A program made the position numbers and the translations under genes. The notes under the pieces were generated by a model. The model was not told where the DNA came from and did no database searches. It worked only from the letters and a program-made list of their open reading frames with translations. This document shows, one piece after another, positions 11,819 to 21,358 of a stretch of 64,000 nt of DNA. Source of the DNA: Nemophila menziesii (lineage: Eukaryota > Streptophyta > Magnoliopsida > Boraginales > Hydrophyllaceae); NCBI GenBank assembly GCA_029959085.1, contig JARWIR010000010.1:7089001-7153000 (forward strand). Reading direction: 5' to 3'. Numbering within the stretch: the first letter of the stretch is position 1; each line of letters opens with the position of its first letter.

Positions 11819-12580
11819 CTCTTGGCAACAATTTTATACAACTAGACAAATGAAATATATAATTATTACAACCCAATTAAAAAGAAGATTAAAAATTACA
11901 ACACATTAAATGACATAATAAAAATTACAAACCATTGAATGAAAAAATATTACAAACCATTGAATGAATAAAATTACAAACCATTGAATAAATAAAATTA
12001 CAACACAATATATAGATAATAAATTTCATATAATTAATAAAAACAAATAAAAAAATATGAACACAAAAAATTATATACAAACAAACATGCATACTACACA
12101 ACATAATAATAAAAAGGTAAACCAAAACACATGTAATTCATCAACCTAATCATGTCTAATTATAGCAATTAACATATATCCATTAAAACAAAAATTAAAA
12201 AAGCATGAAATTTCTTGAAAATACCTTGAATTGGATGGTTAAGAAGAGGATTGATGACCACAACCCACCTAGACAATGTACTAATTCACCTAATCACATC
12301 ATATATCAACAATTAAACACAATTATAAAATAAAAATTAAATTTTAAAAACATGAATTTTCATGAATTTACCTTGAATTTTGTGATGAAAATGGATATTG
12401 ATAATGCCCCACCTTGATTATGGACCCGGGAATGGTGCAAGACGAATTGGAGAATCAATTAGGGGGAAAAGAAAAAAATTCTGGGATTTTTTGGGAGAAA
12501 TTCGGAGGTGTTTTAGGGTGTGTGTGGGTGTTTAATGAGATAAAAAAAACCTGCTGTCTTCAAAATATAAACTAAATAAT
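11819..12580. other. Noncoding CACTA sequence with short A-rich repeats
   Basis: AT-rich DNA lies 5' of the transposase stump. Three tandem copies of a roughly 25-base unit with TTACAAACCATTGAATGAA lie at about 11925-12003. A stretch at 12230-12560 has splice-like and leader-like composition. No coding region is recognised. Confidence 0.5.
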
Positions 12581-12845
12581 TACCAACGACACGTAATTCG
12601 CCGGTAAATATACAAATTCGTCGCTAATTACCGGCGAAAAACGTCGTCGTAAGAAATAGCGACGACATATTCACGATAAAAAAAAATACATACCAATAGA
12701 TTACCGACGAAGTTCATACTATTATCGACGAAGTGTTGTCGGTAACATTTAGCGACAAAGCCGTCGTCGGTAATCTCGAATGATCACCGACGACCCGTAA
12801 CTCGTCGGTGATCTGTCGTCGGTAAACAAGCGATTTCTAGTAGTG
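12581..12845. repeat. CACTA right subterminal repeat block
   Basis: The same ACCGACGA/TCGTCGGTAA words as at the left end run up to the terminal inverted repeat. Confidence 0.8.
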
Positions 12846-12848
12846 CAT

Positions 12849-13287
12849 TACAAGAACCACCAATCTGTCATTACAAAAAGCCAAAAGAATGATACACAAA
12901 TTTGATAAATTGCAAAGATCATAAATCTATGAAAAAACACCTATTAATTGATAATTGAAAGAAAACCCAAAAAGAGAATATGAGTTTTGTAGAAGATATA
13001 AAGACCTCCATTTTTTCAAGAGTTCTTTTCTTGGAAAACATATTGACTAGCGTATTTCACGAGGTGAGCTGACTGAACCTAAGGAAGTAACAGCGGGTGT
13101 TAAGGTGAATATGAGATTGTTGGCTAATATTTTTTAAAGTAAAGATTCACCTTAAATAATTAATAATTAATGAGTTGAAAAACAACTATGTATTTTTCTT
13201 ATTATTCTTTCATAATTCTTTTTAAATGTAAAAAATAGAAAAAAACTCATGTACTTTTAAAAAGAGTTTGAAAAAAAAGTACTTATT
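12849..13287. other. Spacer between CACTA element and LINE
   Basis: AT-rich DNA with no open coding region or recognised repeat. It ends at the left target duplication of the LINE. Confidence 0.4.
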
Positions 13288-13300
13288 AATTGAGGTGACT

Positions 13301-13487
13301 ATCAAATACACGGTCATCTTTTATCTTTCTAAAAAAAATGCTTCTCTCTTCTCTCTCCTAGGGTTTACGCTTTTCTCTTATTTTTTCTGCAAATCTCTTC
13401 TTCTTCTTCGCAAATCTCTTCTTCTGCTTCTGTTTTCCTCCAGCACGCAAGTTTCAACAGTCACACACAAGCCTCCGCTTCTCTCTT
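13301..13487 (+). promoter_or_regulatory. LINE 5' leader, pyrimidine-rich
   Basis: A CT-rich leader with a direct repeat of GCAAATCTCTTCTTCT (about 13390 and 13410) and a CCTAGGGTTTACGC motif. Plant LINE 5' UTRs hold internal promoters. That this one does is inferred from position. Confidence 0.4.
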
Positions 13488-14540
13488 TTGGGTATGGGGA
13501 CTTCCTCTGATGGACTTATTAGGTTGGATGAATACATCCTCTATAAAAATTTGCTTGCATCGCACTTTGTGGTTCCAAGATCCAAGATATTTGCTAGATC
13601 TGTTAAGAAGCTTTGTTGGGGCAATGAATTTTTTGGAAGAGTCAAAATTCTCGCGGGCAATTTATCCTCTATCTCCACCCAAAAGATCGTTTGCCATCAC
13701 ACAGTTTTAAAGCCAGGCTATTTCTATATTTATGTTAGGGCTTTTCTTTTAATCATGACGCTGCGTGTCTCCCATTTAATTTTTGCAGGAAGAACTACAG
13801 AAATGAAAGCATACAGAGCGACCTTGACTTCAGAAAATTCAAGACAGGATTCAAGCAAGCAAGCCTCTATTGGGGGTTTTTCTATATGGACAATCGTTCA
13901 ATTCTACTCCACAAGAAGAGTCAGATCGATGGCCAATGATGGAACATGTATCAAGACAACCATCAGAGTGATTGCTTGCTCCACTCCTGGTCTTTTGATT
14001 GTTCGATTAAATAAGAAACTCACAAGTATGAAGCTTAACAAAAAAGAATTATACTGGTCTGCTACCTATTTATACCCTGGGTTTGGTAACAAAGTTCTGC
14101 TTCAATTCATTCTCCTTTGTGTTTTTGATATCATACAACCTTCTATTCCTAATTCTTTTCTCTCTTCTATTACTTCGTTACCTAACATTGTGTACTTGCC
14201 GAGTGTATTTTCTTTCTGTGTTTACAGCTCTTATTTTAAAATTGCAACTAGAGGTGTTTACGCTTTTCCTATTATCCCACTCATTGACAATAAAGTCAGA
14301 AAACCGGGAGTAACTGATATAGAAACAAGAACTAGAGTTGATGAAAGCATGAAAGAGGAGGAGGCAATATTTCTCAAAGTAATTGGCGAGCCAACTGTTT
14401 ATGTTGTTCAAATTAGAAAGTTCATTAAAGAAAGATGGGGAACTCAAGACTTGTTTAGGATTTTAGACGGTGACAAGGAGGATGATTTTGAGAAGAGTAG
14501 TGGAGGCGGCAACTCCAAAAAAGCCGCGAAGTTCAAATGA
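13488..14540 (+). CDS. LINE ORF1-position reading frame, atypical
   Basis: A 350-codon frame lies in the ORF1 position and ends in TGA overlapping the ORF2 start (ATGA, 14537-14540). Plant L1 ORF1 proteins usually carry an RNA-binding DUF4283-type domain and a CCHC zinc knuckle. I see neither. The middle (residues about 195-265) is hydrophobic, encoded by T-rich DNA. The C-terminus is charged (KEDDFEKSSGGGNSKKAAKFK-like). Two stretches resemble introns with pyrimidine tracts ending in AG (near 13796 and 14226). The frame could be a chance opening across an intron-containing leader, or a diverged ORF1. The start at 13488 is not firmly supported. Confidence 0.4.
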   Translation: MGMGTSSDGLIRLDEYILYKNLLASHFVVPRSKIFARSVKKLCWGNEFFGRVKILAGNLSSISTQKIVCHHTVLKPGYFYIYVRAFLLIMTLRVSHLIFAGRTTEMKAYRATLTSENSRQDSSKQASIGGFSIWTIVQFYSTRRVRSMANDGTCIKTTIRVIACSTPGLLIVRLNKKLTSMKLNKKELYWSATYLYPGFGNKVLLQFILLCVFDIIQPSIPNSFLSSITSLPNIVYLPSVFSFCVYSSYFKIATRGVYAFPIIPLIDNKVRKPGVTDIETRTRVDESMKEEEAIFLKVIGEPTVYVVQIRKFIKERWGTQDLFRILDGDKEDDFEKSSGGGNSKKAAKFK

Positions 14541-17500
14541 CAGCCTTGTTTTGGAATGTTCAGGGAATACGAGCGCCCTTAACATTATCAAAAATCAGCT
14601 CGATGATAGCTCAGTTTCGTCCTAGTATGGTGGCCTTTTGTGAAACAATGCTGAGAGAAGTGGACTCTCAGGAAGTGGTGGCGCGGTTTGGTTACAGTAA
14701 CTCCTTTTTTGTCGAACCCTCTGGAAATGCTTTCCATTCTGGGGGGTTTATGGTTTTGTGGCACTCCAATGTGCATCTTAATATTGTGTTTAGTTGCAGT
14801 TCCTATGTTATTGCTTTAATTAATGAATTATCTTTTGCGTATTATATTGTGTTCATACATGCCCCCAATGATTTTAAACAACGAGTAGATATATGGAATG
14901 ATATAACAAAGTGGAGCAAAGGAATTAAAGAACCTTGGATAATTCTAGGGGATTTCAATGAGATACTTAATATTACGGAAAAACAAAGCAGGAATCAAGC
15001 TAATATAGACCATATAAATGCTTTCATTGACTTTACTCATAATAATTCATTAGCGGAAATTAATTCTAATGGTTGTTTTTTCACTTGGTCTAACAGGATG
15101 GAAGGCGGAAAGAATGTCAAAACAAGAATAGATCGTGGGTTGGCGACCTATGAATGGATGGAGAAATTCCCAAGATCACAAATTCATATACCTCCTGCAA
15201 TAGGGTCGGATCACTCCCCCTTACTCCTCCATTTTGATATGAATATGAAAATCGGGAAAAAACACTTTAAGTTCGAATCTAGGTGGCTAGATAACAATAG
15301 TTGTAAGGCGGTTATTGATGATAGTTGGAGAATCCCTCATGATAAGGTTCCTATACCAAAATTTATAAAGAAAAGAGAATTTACGAAAAAAGAACTTACT
15401 AAATGGAGCTCGAAAAATTTTAGAAACCACGAAAAAACTATTAAAAGTCTTCAAGATAAACTAGTGAAGTTAAACAAAATGAATGATAATAGGGATACAT
15501 CTAAAGAAGAAAACGAAATTAGAGAAAAAATAAAACTAGAATACGAAAAAGAGGAAAAATATTGGAGTGATAGAGCAAGACAAAATTGGCTTATTTACGG
15601 GGACAAAAACACAAAATTTTTTCACCTAGCCACTATAAAGCGAAGGAAACTAAATAGAATTACTAGAATAAAAAATAGCGATGGAAATTGGATGGATGAT
15701 TCAGAGAACATTAAAGGCTGTTTTCAAGATTATTATAGAAATTTGTTTAAAGAAAATGTAGGGGAGGAAGAACTAATGCAAAAGGCCACTGAATTCATAA
15801 AACCGCGAGTTACGAGTAGCATGAACGTGGAATTAACAAAGAAACCGACTATGGAAGAAGTAGAGAAAGCGGTTACAGAATTATCAGCCTCAAAAGCTCC
15901 TGGACCTGATGGACTTAACGGTAAGTTTTACAAAGAATTTTGGGATATCATTAAATTTGATGTCCTACAGGTTATCGAGGATTTTTTTGATAATAATTGC
16001 TCAGTGGAGACAATTAATGACACACTAATAACGCTTATCCCGAAAGGTACGGTACAAGAAAACTTAGGAGACTTTAGACCAATTTCTTGTGTCAATTTCA
16101 TTTATAAAATCATTACAAAAATCCTATCTAATCGGTTAAGAGAAATTATGAATAGCGTTATTTCCCCTACACAATCGGCTTTCATCAAAGGCCGAGCGAT
16201 ACAGGATAATATCATTATTGCACAAGAGATATCTTTTTTTATGAGCAGAAAACGTAAAAATAAGAAACATTTGGCGGCAGTAAAAATTGACATGGCTAAG
16301 GCATACGATCAGGTAAGATGGAGTTTTCTTCTTAAAGTTCTGGAAAAACTAGGTTTTTGCGAAACTTGGATAAATTGGATGAGGAACTGCATCACCTCAG
16401 TATCTTTTAATATAAACATAAACGGGGAAAGACTTGAAAACTTCAAACCAGGTAGGGGCCTTAGACAGGGTGACCCACTCTCACCCTTTCTGTTTTCTAT
16501 CATGACTGAATCTCTCATTAGCATTATCGATCACTACATTGATAATAAACTGATTAACGGGATTAAGATTAACAGGAATTGTCCGTCGATTTCTCACCTT
16601 TTGTTTGCAGATGACTCTCTCTTTTTTCTTGATTTAGAAGAAACGAATGTTGACCACTTCAAGGAATGTTTGGATATTTATTGCGCGGGATCGGGACAAC
16701 AAATAAATTTCCACAAATCGGCCATCATTTTTAGCAAAGAAACACCGAACAACATCAAAAATGAAATAACTATGAAATTGGACATCGGCGAAACTGAAGA
16801 CCTAGGTTATTACCTAGGAATACCGCTCTGCCATAAAAGATCGAAGGTTGAATCTCTAGAATGGATAGCAAAAAAAGTATTCAAGAATACAGAAGGATGG
16901 AAAGCAAAACTTTTATCAGAGGGTGGTAAAGAAGTACTTATCAAAGCAATACTTCAGGCCATCCCCAACTACTATATGTCTATCTTTTCTTTTCCAGTTA
17001 GTTTCTGTAATAAACTCATCTCAGCTATCTCAAATTTTTGGTGGAGTTCAGGTGAAAGAAACAGGATACATTGGGTCGCGTGGGAGAAGATAACTGTAAG
17101 CAAATTAATCGGAGGCCTAGGATTTAAGGACTTCAAAAAAATGAACACAGTCCTTTTAGCAGCTCAAGCCTGGAGGCTGATGAATAACCCGGATAATTTG
17201 GCAGCAAGACTCCTCAAAGGTATCTATTTTAATAAATCTAACTTATTAACATGTAAACTTAGACAAAGCAGGACATGGAGTTGGGCGAGCATTATAGAAG
17301 GCAGGGACTTTATCACAAAACATGGAATAAAAATGATAGGTAACGGCAAAAACACGAACATATGGAATGAGAGATGGATAGATACTAGATGGAAATTAGA
17401 GAAACCGGAAGGGTCAAATCTCACAAAAGTTAATGAACTAATGAAGGAGGATAAGGACGAATGGGATCTTGAAAAACTCGATAATATCTTTCCCGAGCCA

Positions 17501-18667
17501 ATAATACATCTGATCGCGAAAACAAAGATAAAAGAATTTGGCATGGAAGACAAGTTTATTTGGCCTTTCTCAAGGGATGGAAAATATGATACAAAAACAG
17601 GATACAGAGTGATAATAGAAGAACAAATAACTAATAAAGCCTCAACAACGGGTACTAAAACAATGCAAGAATCAGAAATTTGGAAAACAATATGGAATTC
17701 TAACATCCCAAAGAAGATAAAGTTATTTATGTGGCGACTGGTGAATAATGCAATCCCGACTAGGGATAATTTGTATAAGAGAAAGTGTGCAGATGCCACA
17801 AACTGCTTATGGTGTAATCACGATAAAGAGGATGTAGAACACATACTTCTACATTGCAATATGTGTAAAGATATTTGGGCAGGGTCTATCCTACAAATAA
17901 AGATTCAAGATATAAAGGAAGACAAAATAGAGGATTGGTTTCTTAAGATTATCAAAACTTTTACAAAAGGAGGATGGGATGAGAAGGTGGCACGAGATTA
18001 TATAATGATCAACCTTTGGAACATTTGGAAAGCAAAGATGAAAGCCATACATGATGGGATCGCAGTAAACGGGACAGGGATTAATATTGCGTCAAGAAAA
18101 TTAATGCAGGAAGTCCATGGTATTAATTGGATCACAGAAAGTTATAAAGGACTGAATAATAGGGAGGAAACAAACATGAATACTAACGGGGAAGAACAAA
18201 ATCAAGACATATCTTTCTTCTGCGATGCATCCTTTTCAAATAAATGGGAACCTACGGGAGCAGCTGTTCTAGGAATTCACAAGGATAATAGCACATCTTT
18301 AGAACATAGCTTCAACCTAGACTGCAACTCGGCTCTGGAAGGAGAAGCAAGGGCAGTCCTCAAAGCTACGCAATTAGGTGCAAATTTTCCAGGGAAGAAG
18401 TTAGTAATTTACTCGGATAACCTTGAGATCGTTCAAGGTACGAAGCAGGTGTCAGCAGCACGTTGGAATATCCAACCCATTCTACGCAAGATTATCCACA
18501 ACGCTGAAGAGCTTGGGCAAGTTTCCTTTAGACATATCAATAGGAAGCTCAACAGTAAAGCGGATAAGCTGGCGAAGGAAGCTAGGCACGCGGCAACTAC
18601 TGTTAGTCGGAATACGATTAGTATTTTCGATTTATCCTCTTTGTTTAGTAAATTAGGAATTGGATAA
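14537..18667 (+). CDS. LINE ORF2: endonuclease, reverse transcriptase, RNase H
   Basis: This 1376-residue polyprotein nicks target DNA and reverse-transcribes the element RNA in the nucleus. The endonuclease (about 1-235) shows WNVQG (6-10), CET with Glu36, GDFNE (138-142) and SDHSP (224-228). The reverse transcriptase (about 430-720) shows APGPDG, KIDMAKAYD, GLRQGDPLSPFLFSI and the catalytic LLFADDSLFF (about 687-696). A zinc-binding RT-associated domain (about 1050-1130) has CLWCNHDKEDVEHILLHC. A C-terminal RNase H (about 1226-1350) shows FFCDASFS, EGEARA, YSDNLE and NSKADKLA, which together give the expected acidic catalytic set. No stop or frameshift is present, so the copy may be active. 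The start is fixed by MTALFWNVQG, matching family N-termini. Confidence 0.95.
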   Translation: MTALFWNVQGIRAPLTLSKISSMIAQFRPSMVAFCETMLREVDSQEVVARFGYSNSFFVEPSGNAFHSGGFMVLWHSNVHLNIVFSCSSYVIALINELSFAYYIVFIHAPNDFKQRVDIWNDITKWSKGIKEPWIILGDFNEILNITEKQSRNQANIDHINAFIDFTHNNSLAEINSNGCFFTWSNRMEGGKNVKTRIDRGLATYEWMEKFPRSQIHIPPAIGSDHSPLLLHFDMNMKIGKKHFKFESRWLDNNSCKAVIDDSWRIPHDKVPIPKFIKKREFTKKELTKWSSKNFRNHEKTIKSLQDKLVKLNKMNDNRDTSKEENEIREKIKLEYEKEEKYWSDRARQNWLIYGDKNTKFFHLATIKRRKLNRITRIKNSDGNWMDDSENIKGCFQDYYRNLFKENVGEEELMQKATEFIKPRVTSSMNVELTKKPTMEEVEKAVTELSASKAPGPDGLNGKFYKEFWDIIKFDVLQVIEDFFDNNCSVETINDTLITLIPKGTVQENLGDFRPISCVNFIYKIITKILSNRLREIMNSVISPTQSAFIKGRAIQDNIIIAQEISFFMSRKRKNKKHLAAVKIDMAKAYDQVRWSFLLKVLEKLGFCETWINWMRNCITSVSFNININGERLENFKPGRGLRQGDPLSPFLFSIMTESLISIIDHYIDNKLINGIKINRNCPSISHLLFADDSLFFLDLEETNVDHFKECLDIYCAGSGQQINFHKSAIIFSKETPNNIKNEITMKLDIGETEDLGYYLGIPLCHKRSKVESLEWIAKKVFKNTEGWKAKLLSEGGKEVLIKAILQAIPNYYMSIFSFPVSFCNKLISAISNFWWSSGERNRIHWVAWEKITVSKLIGGLGFKDFKKMNTVLLAAQAWRLMNNPDNLAARLLKGIYFNKSNLLTCKLRQSRTWSWASIIEGRDFITKHGIKMIGNGKNTNIWNERWIDTRWKLEKPEGSNLTKVNELMKEDKDEWDLEKLDNIFPEPIIHLIAKTKIKEFGMEDKFIWPFSRDGKYDTKTGYRVIIEEQITNKASTTGTKTMQESEIWKTIWNSNIPKKIKLFMWRLVNNAIPTRDNLYKRKCADATNCLWCNHDKEDVEHILLHCNMCKDIWAGSILQIKIQDIKEDKIEDWFLKIIKTFTKGGWDEKVARDYIMINLWNIWKAKMKAIHDGIAVNGTGINIASRKLMQEVHGINWITESYKGLNNREETNMNTNGEEQNQDISFFCDASFSNKWEPTGAAVLGIHKDNSTSLEHSFNLDCNSALEGEARAVLKATQLGANFPGKKLVIYSDNLEIVQGTKQVSAARWNIQPILRKIIHNAEELGQVSFRHINRKLNSKADKLAKEARHAATTVSRNTISIFDLSSLFSKLGIG

Positions 18668-18741
18668 TTGTAATTTGGTTTTTTGGTGCTTAGGCACCTC
18701 CCAACGTCCAAAAAAAAAAAAAAAAAAAAATTGAGGTGACT

Positions 18742-19174
18742 TCTGTGTTAAGAATGATGAAGGTAGTTTATCCAAATTTCTATGAAATTTTTATCCAAAT
18801 TTTATCTCCTCCCTCAAAATAGTTTTTTATGTAGCACGTAATTATAACTACTTAGAATTTTAATATATGTATAATTCATATAAACATAATACATAGGATT
18901 CCTTATTTTTTATAAAAATATTGAATTGTATTTTTTATATACTGCCAAAATTTAAGATTTTATATATACAATTTGATGGAATTTTAAAAAGGTTTTGGAC
19001 TACATAATGATTTTTATATGGAATATTTAGAGGACGAAAATAAAATCCATTCACGAAGGTAATGTCATAAATGGAGACAAAGTGATTTTTTCTACTAACA
19101 AATTAATAATGGAAATATAGTGACAAGATTGACAAAATCTCAACAACGCTATCCCACATAATAGTAACAACAAC
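18742..19174. other. AT-rich spacer
   Basis: About 430 bases of AT-rich sequence with no coding signal. The LINE target duplication ends at 18741. Confidence 0.4.
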
Positions 19175-20290
19175 ATGGAAGCACAAATTAATCTTACATA
19201 TAAAGAGAACGCATCAGTTTGTTGTGACGCGATCATTGGAAAGAATTATCAAACTAGTGATATTGGGATTTATGCTATGATAAAGACACCGAAAGCAACT
19301 CTTGCTTTAAAGACTAAATATTTTGTGACTCCATTTTTGAAAGAGAAGCTATTGCAATTCTTAAAACGGTAAAAAATGCAAAGGGTATCAAGGAAAGAGT
19401 AAATCAATCTTATTATATAATCTTGAATGTATTCAAGGTATTAAGCAGGTGTCAACAGCGAACTAGAAAATCCGGTTGCTCATTAGAAAGATCAACAAGA
19501 TGGCTGCGGAGCATGGTCCTATCACCTTCAAATATATCCCAAGAAGGTGGAATGACTATGCAAATAGATTCGCCAAAAAATCTAGACACAAAGCCCCACA
19601 TCAGTCACACAATCATGCTAGTGTGACGTCTCAGCCTGGCTACCGGACCGGACCGGCCGGTTCCAGGGACGAACCGGGACCGAAATCAAAGGGCTGCATG
19701 GACCGGACCGAACCGGTCCAAGTTATAATGGACTGGATCTTGTAATTTGTAAAATTTCACTAAACCGGACCGGACCGGACCGCATAGGACCGGAACTGGT
19801 CTGTTCTTTTTTTTTATATATAACAACCCAATAACAAAGCCCTAACCCCAACCCATTTATTTTAGCCCACATTTGTTATTAGCCCAACACCACCCTTTAC
19901 TCCTTTACTAGCCCAACCCCTTAATAGCCTAAACCCAAACTTATATCAAACCAATTAAGCCTCTTTCTTCTGCTTTTGATCGAACAAATAAAAAAAACCG
20001 ATAGGACCGGTAACAAACCGGACCGGAATCGGAGGACCGGTTTCCTTTACCGGTCGTGCATTTGATTTTCAGGACCGAAGACCGGATCGGACCGAGACCG
20101 GTAGTGGGGGACCGGTAAGACGGACCGGACCGGACCGGTAAGGCCCAGGTCCGATAAGAACCGGGCCGAACCGGACCAATCCGCGTTAGCCAGGCAGGAT
20201 GAGTGACGTCTATCGAAAATGGTTTAAAAAAATTAGGAACTGGTTAAAATTGTTTTATTTGCATTGGTTTTGTGGTGGTAGACGATGATT
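19175..20290 (+). pseudogene. LINE RNase H C-terminal remnant, split by an insertion
   Basis: Conceptual translation resembles the RNase H end of the intact LINE upstream. A CDAIIGKNYQTSDIGIYAMIK block lies at about 19218-19290. IQGIKQVSTA (about 19434) parallels IVQGTKQVSAA, and ITFKYIPRRWNDYANRFAKK (about 19514-19580) parallels VSFRHINRKLNSKADKLAKE. After a 571-bp insertion the frame resumes at 20204 and ends in KKLGTG then stop (about 20243), matching the SKLGIG terminus of the intact LINE. The following bases also resemble its 3' UTR. Stops and a frameshift break it. It is older than, and different from, the LINE at 13301. Confidence 0.75.
19632..20202. mobile_element. ACCGG-rich non-autonomous DNA element (MITE-like)
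   Basis: The element is flanked by GTGACGTCT at 19623-19631 and 20203-20211, a 9-bp target duplication (8 bp if the terminal base is counted in the element). Removing it rejoins the LINE reading frame exactly, which proves insertion. Both arms are packed with ACCGGACCGG words. The ends are only weakly inverted: CCTGGCTA sits near the left end, and its complement TAGCCAGG near the right. The 8-9 bp duplication suggests hAT or Mutator superfamily. It has no coding capacity. Confidence 0.8.
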
Positions 20291-20644
20291 CTAACTTCCT
20301 AGGGATTTTTTGCTAAAAAGAAGTTGACGAGTTTTTCTAATTTCTTTTTTTTAAAGTAAAATTTACACTTTTCACATCAAACTTAGAAATTTATAAATTG
20401 AAATGACACCTTAAATAACAAAAAAGAAAATTATCTTAAATAACAAACTTTTCAATAACAAGGAAAAAAAAAAGCTAGCACCGAATATTTTTAAAATTGT
20501 TGAAGGATCACTCCTTTTTATTTTCTAAACCGAGGATATAAAAAAGACTCATGAGGATTGAGATTGTATCTTTGAATTGGCTCCTTCTCACTCTACTTCG
20601 ATCAAAATATCTTTATAAACCCTTTGCCACTTGAGTTTACCACG
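20291..20644 (+). promoter_or_regulatory. Upstream region of the broken F-box gene
   Basis: AT-rich DNA before the F-box start. The last 25 bases (GAGTTTACCACGATG) resemble the sequence before the start of the paralogue at 49824. A GAGGATATAAAAAAG stretch at about 20533-20547 could act as a TATA element. That is inference. Confidence 0.35.
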
Positions 20645-20700
20645 ATGAACGCGTTGCAGAGTTTTATTGAAAAAAAATTTATGGCTATGGATCATATGAA

Positions 20701-20705
20701 GTATA
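20701..20705. repeat. Target duplication GTATA, left of copia element
   Basis: GTATA here is repeated at 36468-36472, directly outside the two copia LTRs. Confidence 0.9.
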
Positions 20706-20903
20706 TGATAAGTATAACAACCACATGACAGCTAGCAAAACAGAATTGGAGTTAGAAGAATCAAAGTTAGTTACAGATAGTTAGATACACTAAAGTGTAA
20801 GTATAGACAATGATCTGTAATGTATATATACAATTGATTGTGTTAATAAAATTCATCTTTTCCTCTCATCTCTATAATCTTCTTTACTCTCTCTTGTTTA
20901 TCA
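20706..20903 (+). repeat. Copia 5' LTR
   Basis: 198 bp, with TG...CA ends and a TATATATA stretch before the AATAAAATTC-like signal. Confidence 0.95.
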
Positions 20904-20912
20904 TGGTATCAG
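20904..20912 (+). promoter_or_regulatory. Copia primer-binding site (initiator Met tRNA type)
   Basis: TGGTATCAG lies directly after the LTR, the usual start of the initiator-Met complementary site. The match then degrades. Confidence 0.8.
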
Positions 20913-20999
20913 TTTAAAAGCCTATAGAACAAGTGCAAAGCTCAAAACCGCCATTAATGGCTTCCTTCTTCTTCTATTACTTTATCACATAGCTCATTA

Positions 21000-21358
21000 C
21001 CAACCATTTTTTGGCTTGAAGCTCTCTCAGTAGCTGTATACCTTATAAATTTGCTACCAACACCTGTTCTTGCCAATTCTTCACCATATCAAGTCTTATA
21101 TAAAACTCCACCTACTTACTCTCACCTCAAAACTTTTGGATGTCTTTGCTATCCTTGGCTAAAACCCTATGCTCCTCATAAACTCTCTCCTAAGTCAGAA
21201 GGTTTTGTTTTTCTTGGCTATTGCTCTCACTCAAAAGGATATAAATGTTATTCATTAGTTTCAAAACGAGTTTTTGTGTCTAGACATGTCTTATTCAATG
21301 AGTCAGTCTTTCCCTTTGAATTCAAAGTCTCAAGTTCTACCTCCTCAAATGAATCTAC
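21000..21358 (+). pseudogene. Copia integrase C-terminal fragment
   Basis: Reading from about 21000 gives FWLEALSVAVYLINLLPTPV, then SPYQVLYKTPPTYSHLKTFG and FVFLGYCSHSKGYKCY, the typical end of plant copia integrase. It reads in frame up to the Ty3-like insertion, and the copia frame continues from 34466. The integrase catalytic core and all upstream domains are absent. Confidence 0.85.

Larger units (their letters stand above)
6117..12845 (-). mobile_element. CACTA (En/Spm-type) DNA transposon, decayed
   Basis: The left end reads CACTACTGGAATTCGC. The right end read on the minus strand is CACTACTAGAAATCGC, a 16-base terminal inverted repeat with two mismatches. Both ends are flanked by the trinucleotide CAT (6114-6116 and 12846-12848), the 3-bp target duplication expected of CACTA elements. 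Inside both ends are dense subterminal repeats built on ACCGACGAC and TAGCGACGAC. Two genes run on the minus strand, as in En/Spm elements: a TNP2-like transposase stump and a TNPA-like gene. Both are broken, so the copy is non-autonomous. It is 6729 bp long. A minisatellite sits where the transposase core should be. Confidence 0.93.
13301..18730 (+). mobile_element. Full-length L1-type LINE retrotransposon
   Basis: The element is bounded by AATTGAGGTGACT at 13288-13300 and again at 18729-18741, a 13-bp target duplication whose first two bases overlap the poly(A) tail on the right. The tail is an uninterrupted run of about 22 A residues (about 18709-18730). The 5' end starts with a pyrimidine-rich leader. 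ORF1 (13488-14540) and ORF2 (14537-18667) overlap in ATGA. ORF2 has no stop or frameshift, so the copy looks structurally complete and recently inserted. It runs about 5.4 kb, near the usual length of plant L1 elements with RNase H. Whether ORF1 is functional is doubtful (see its entry). Confidence 0.93.

Noticed and set aside
17224..17799. A 191-codon minus-strand frame opposite LINE ORF2.
   Set aside because: It is a shadow of the real coding strand with no domain of its own.
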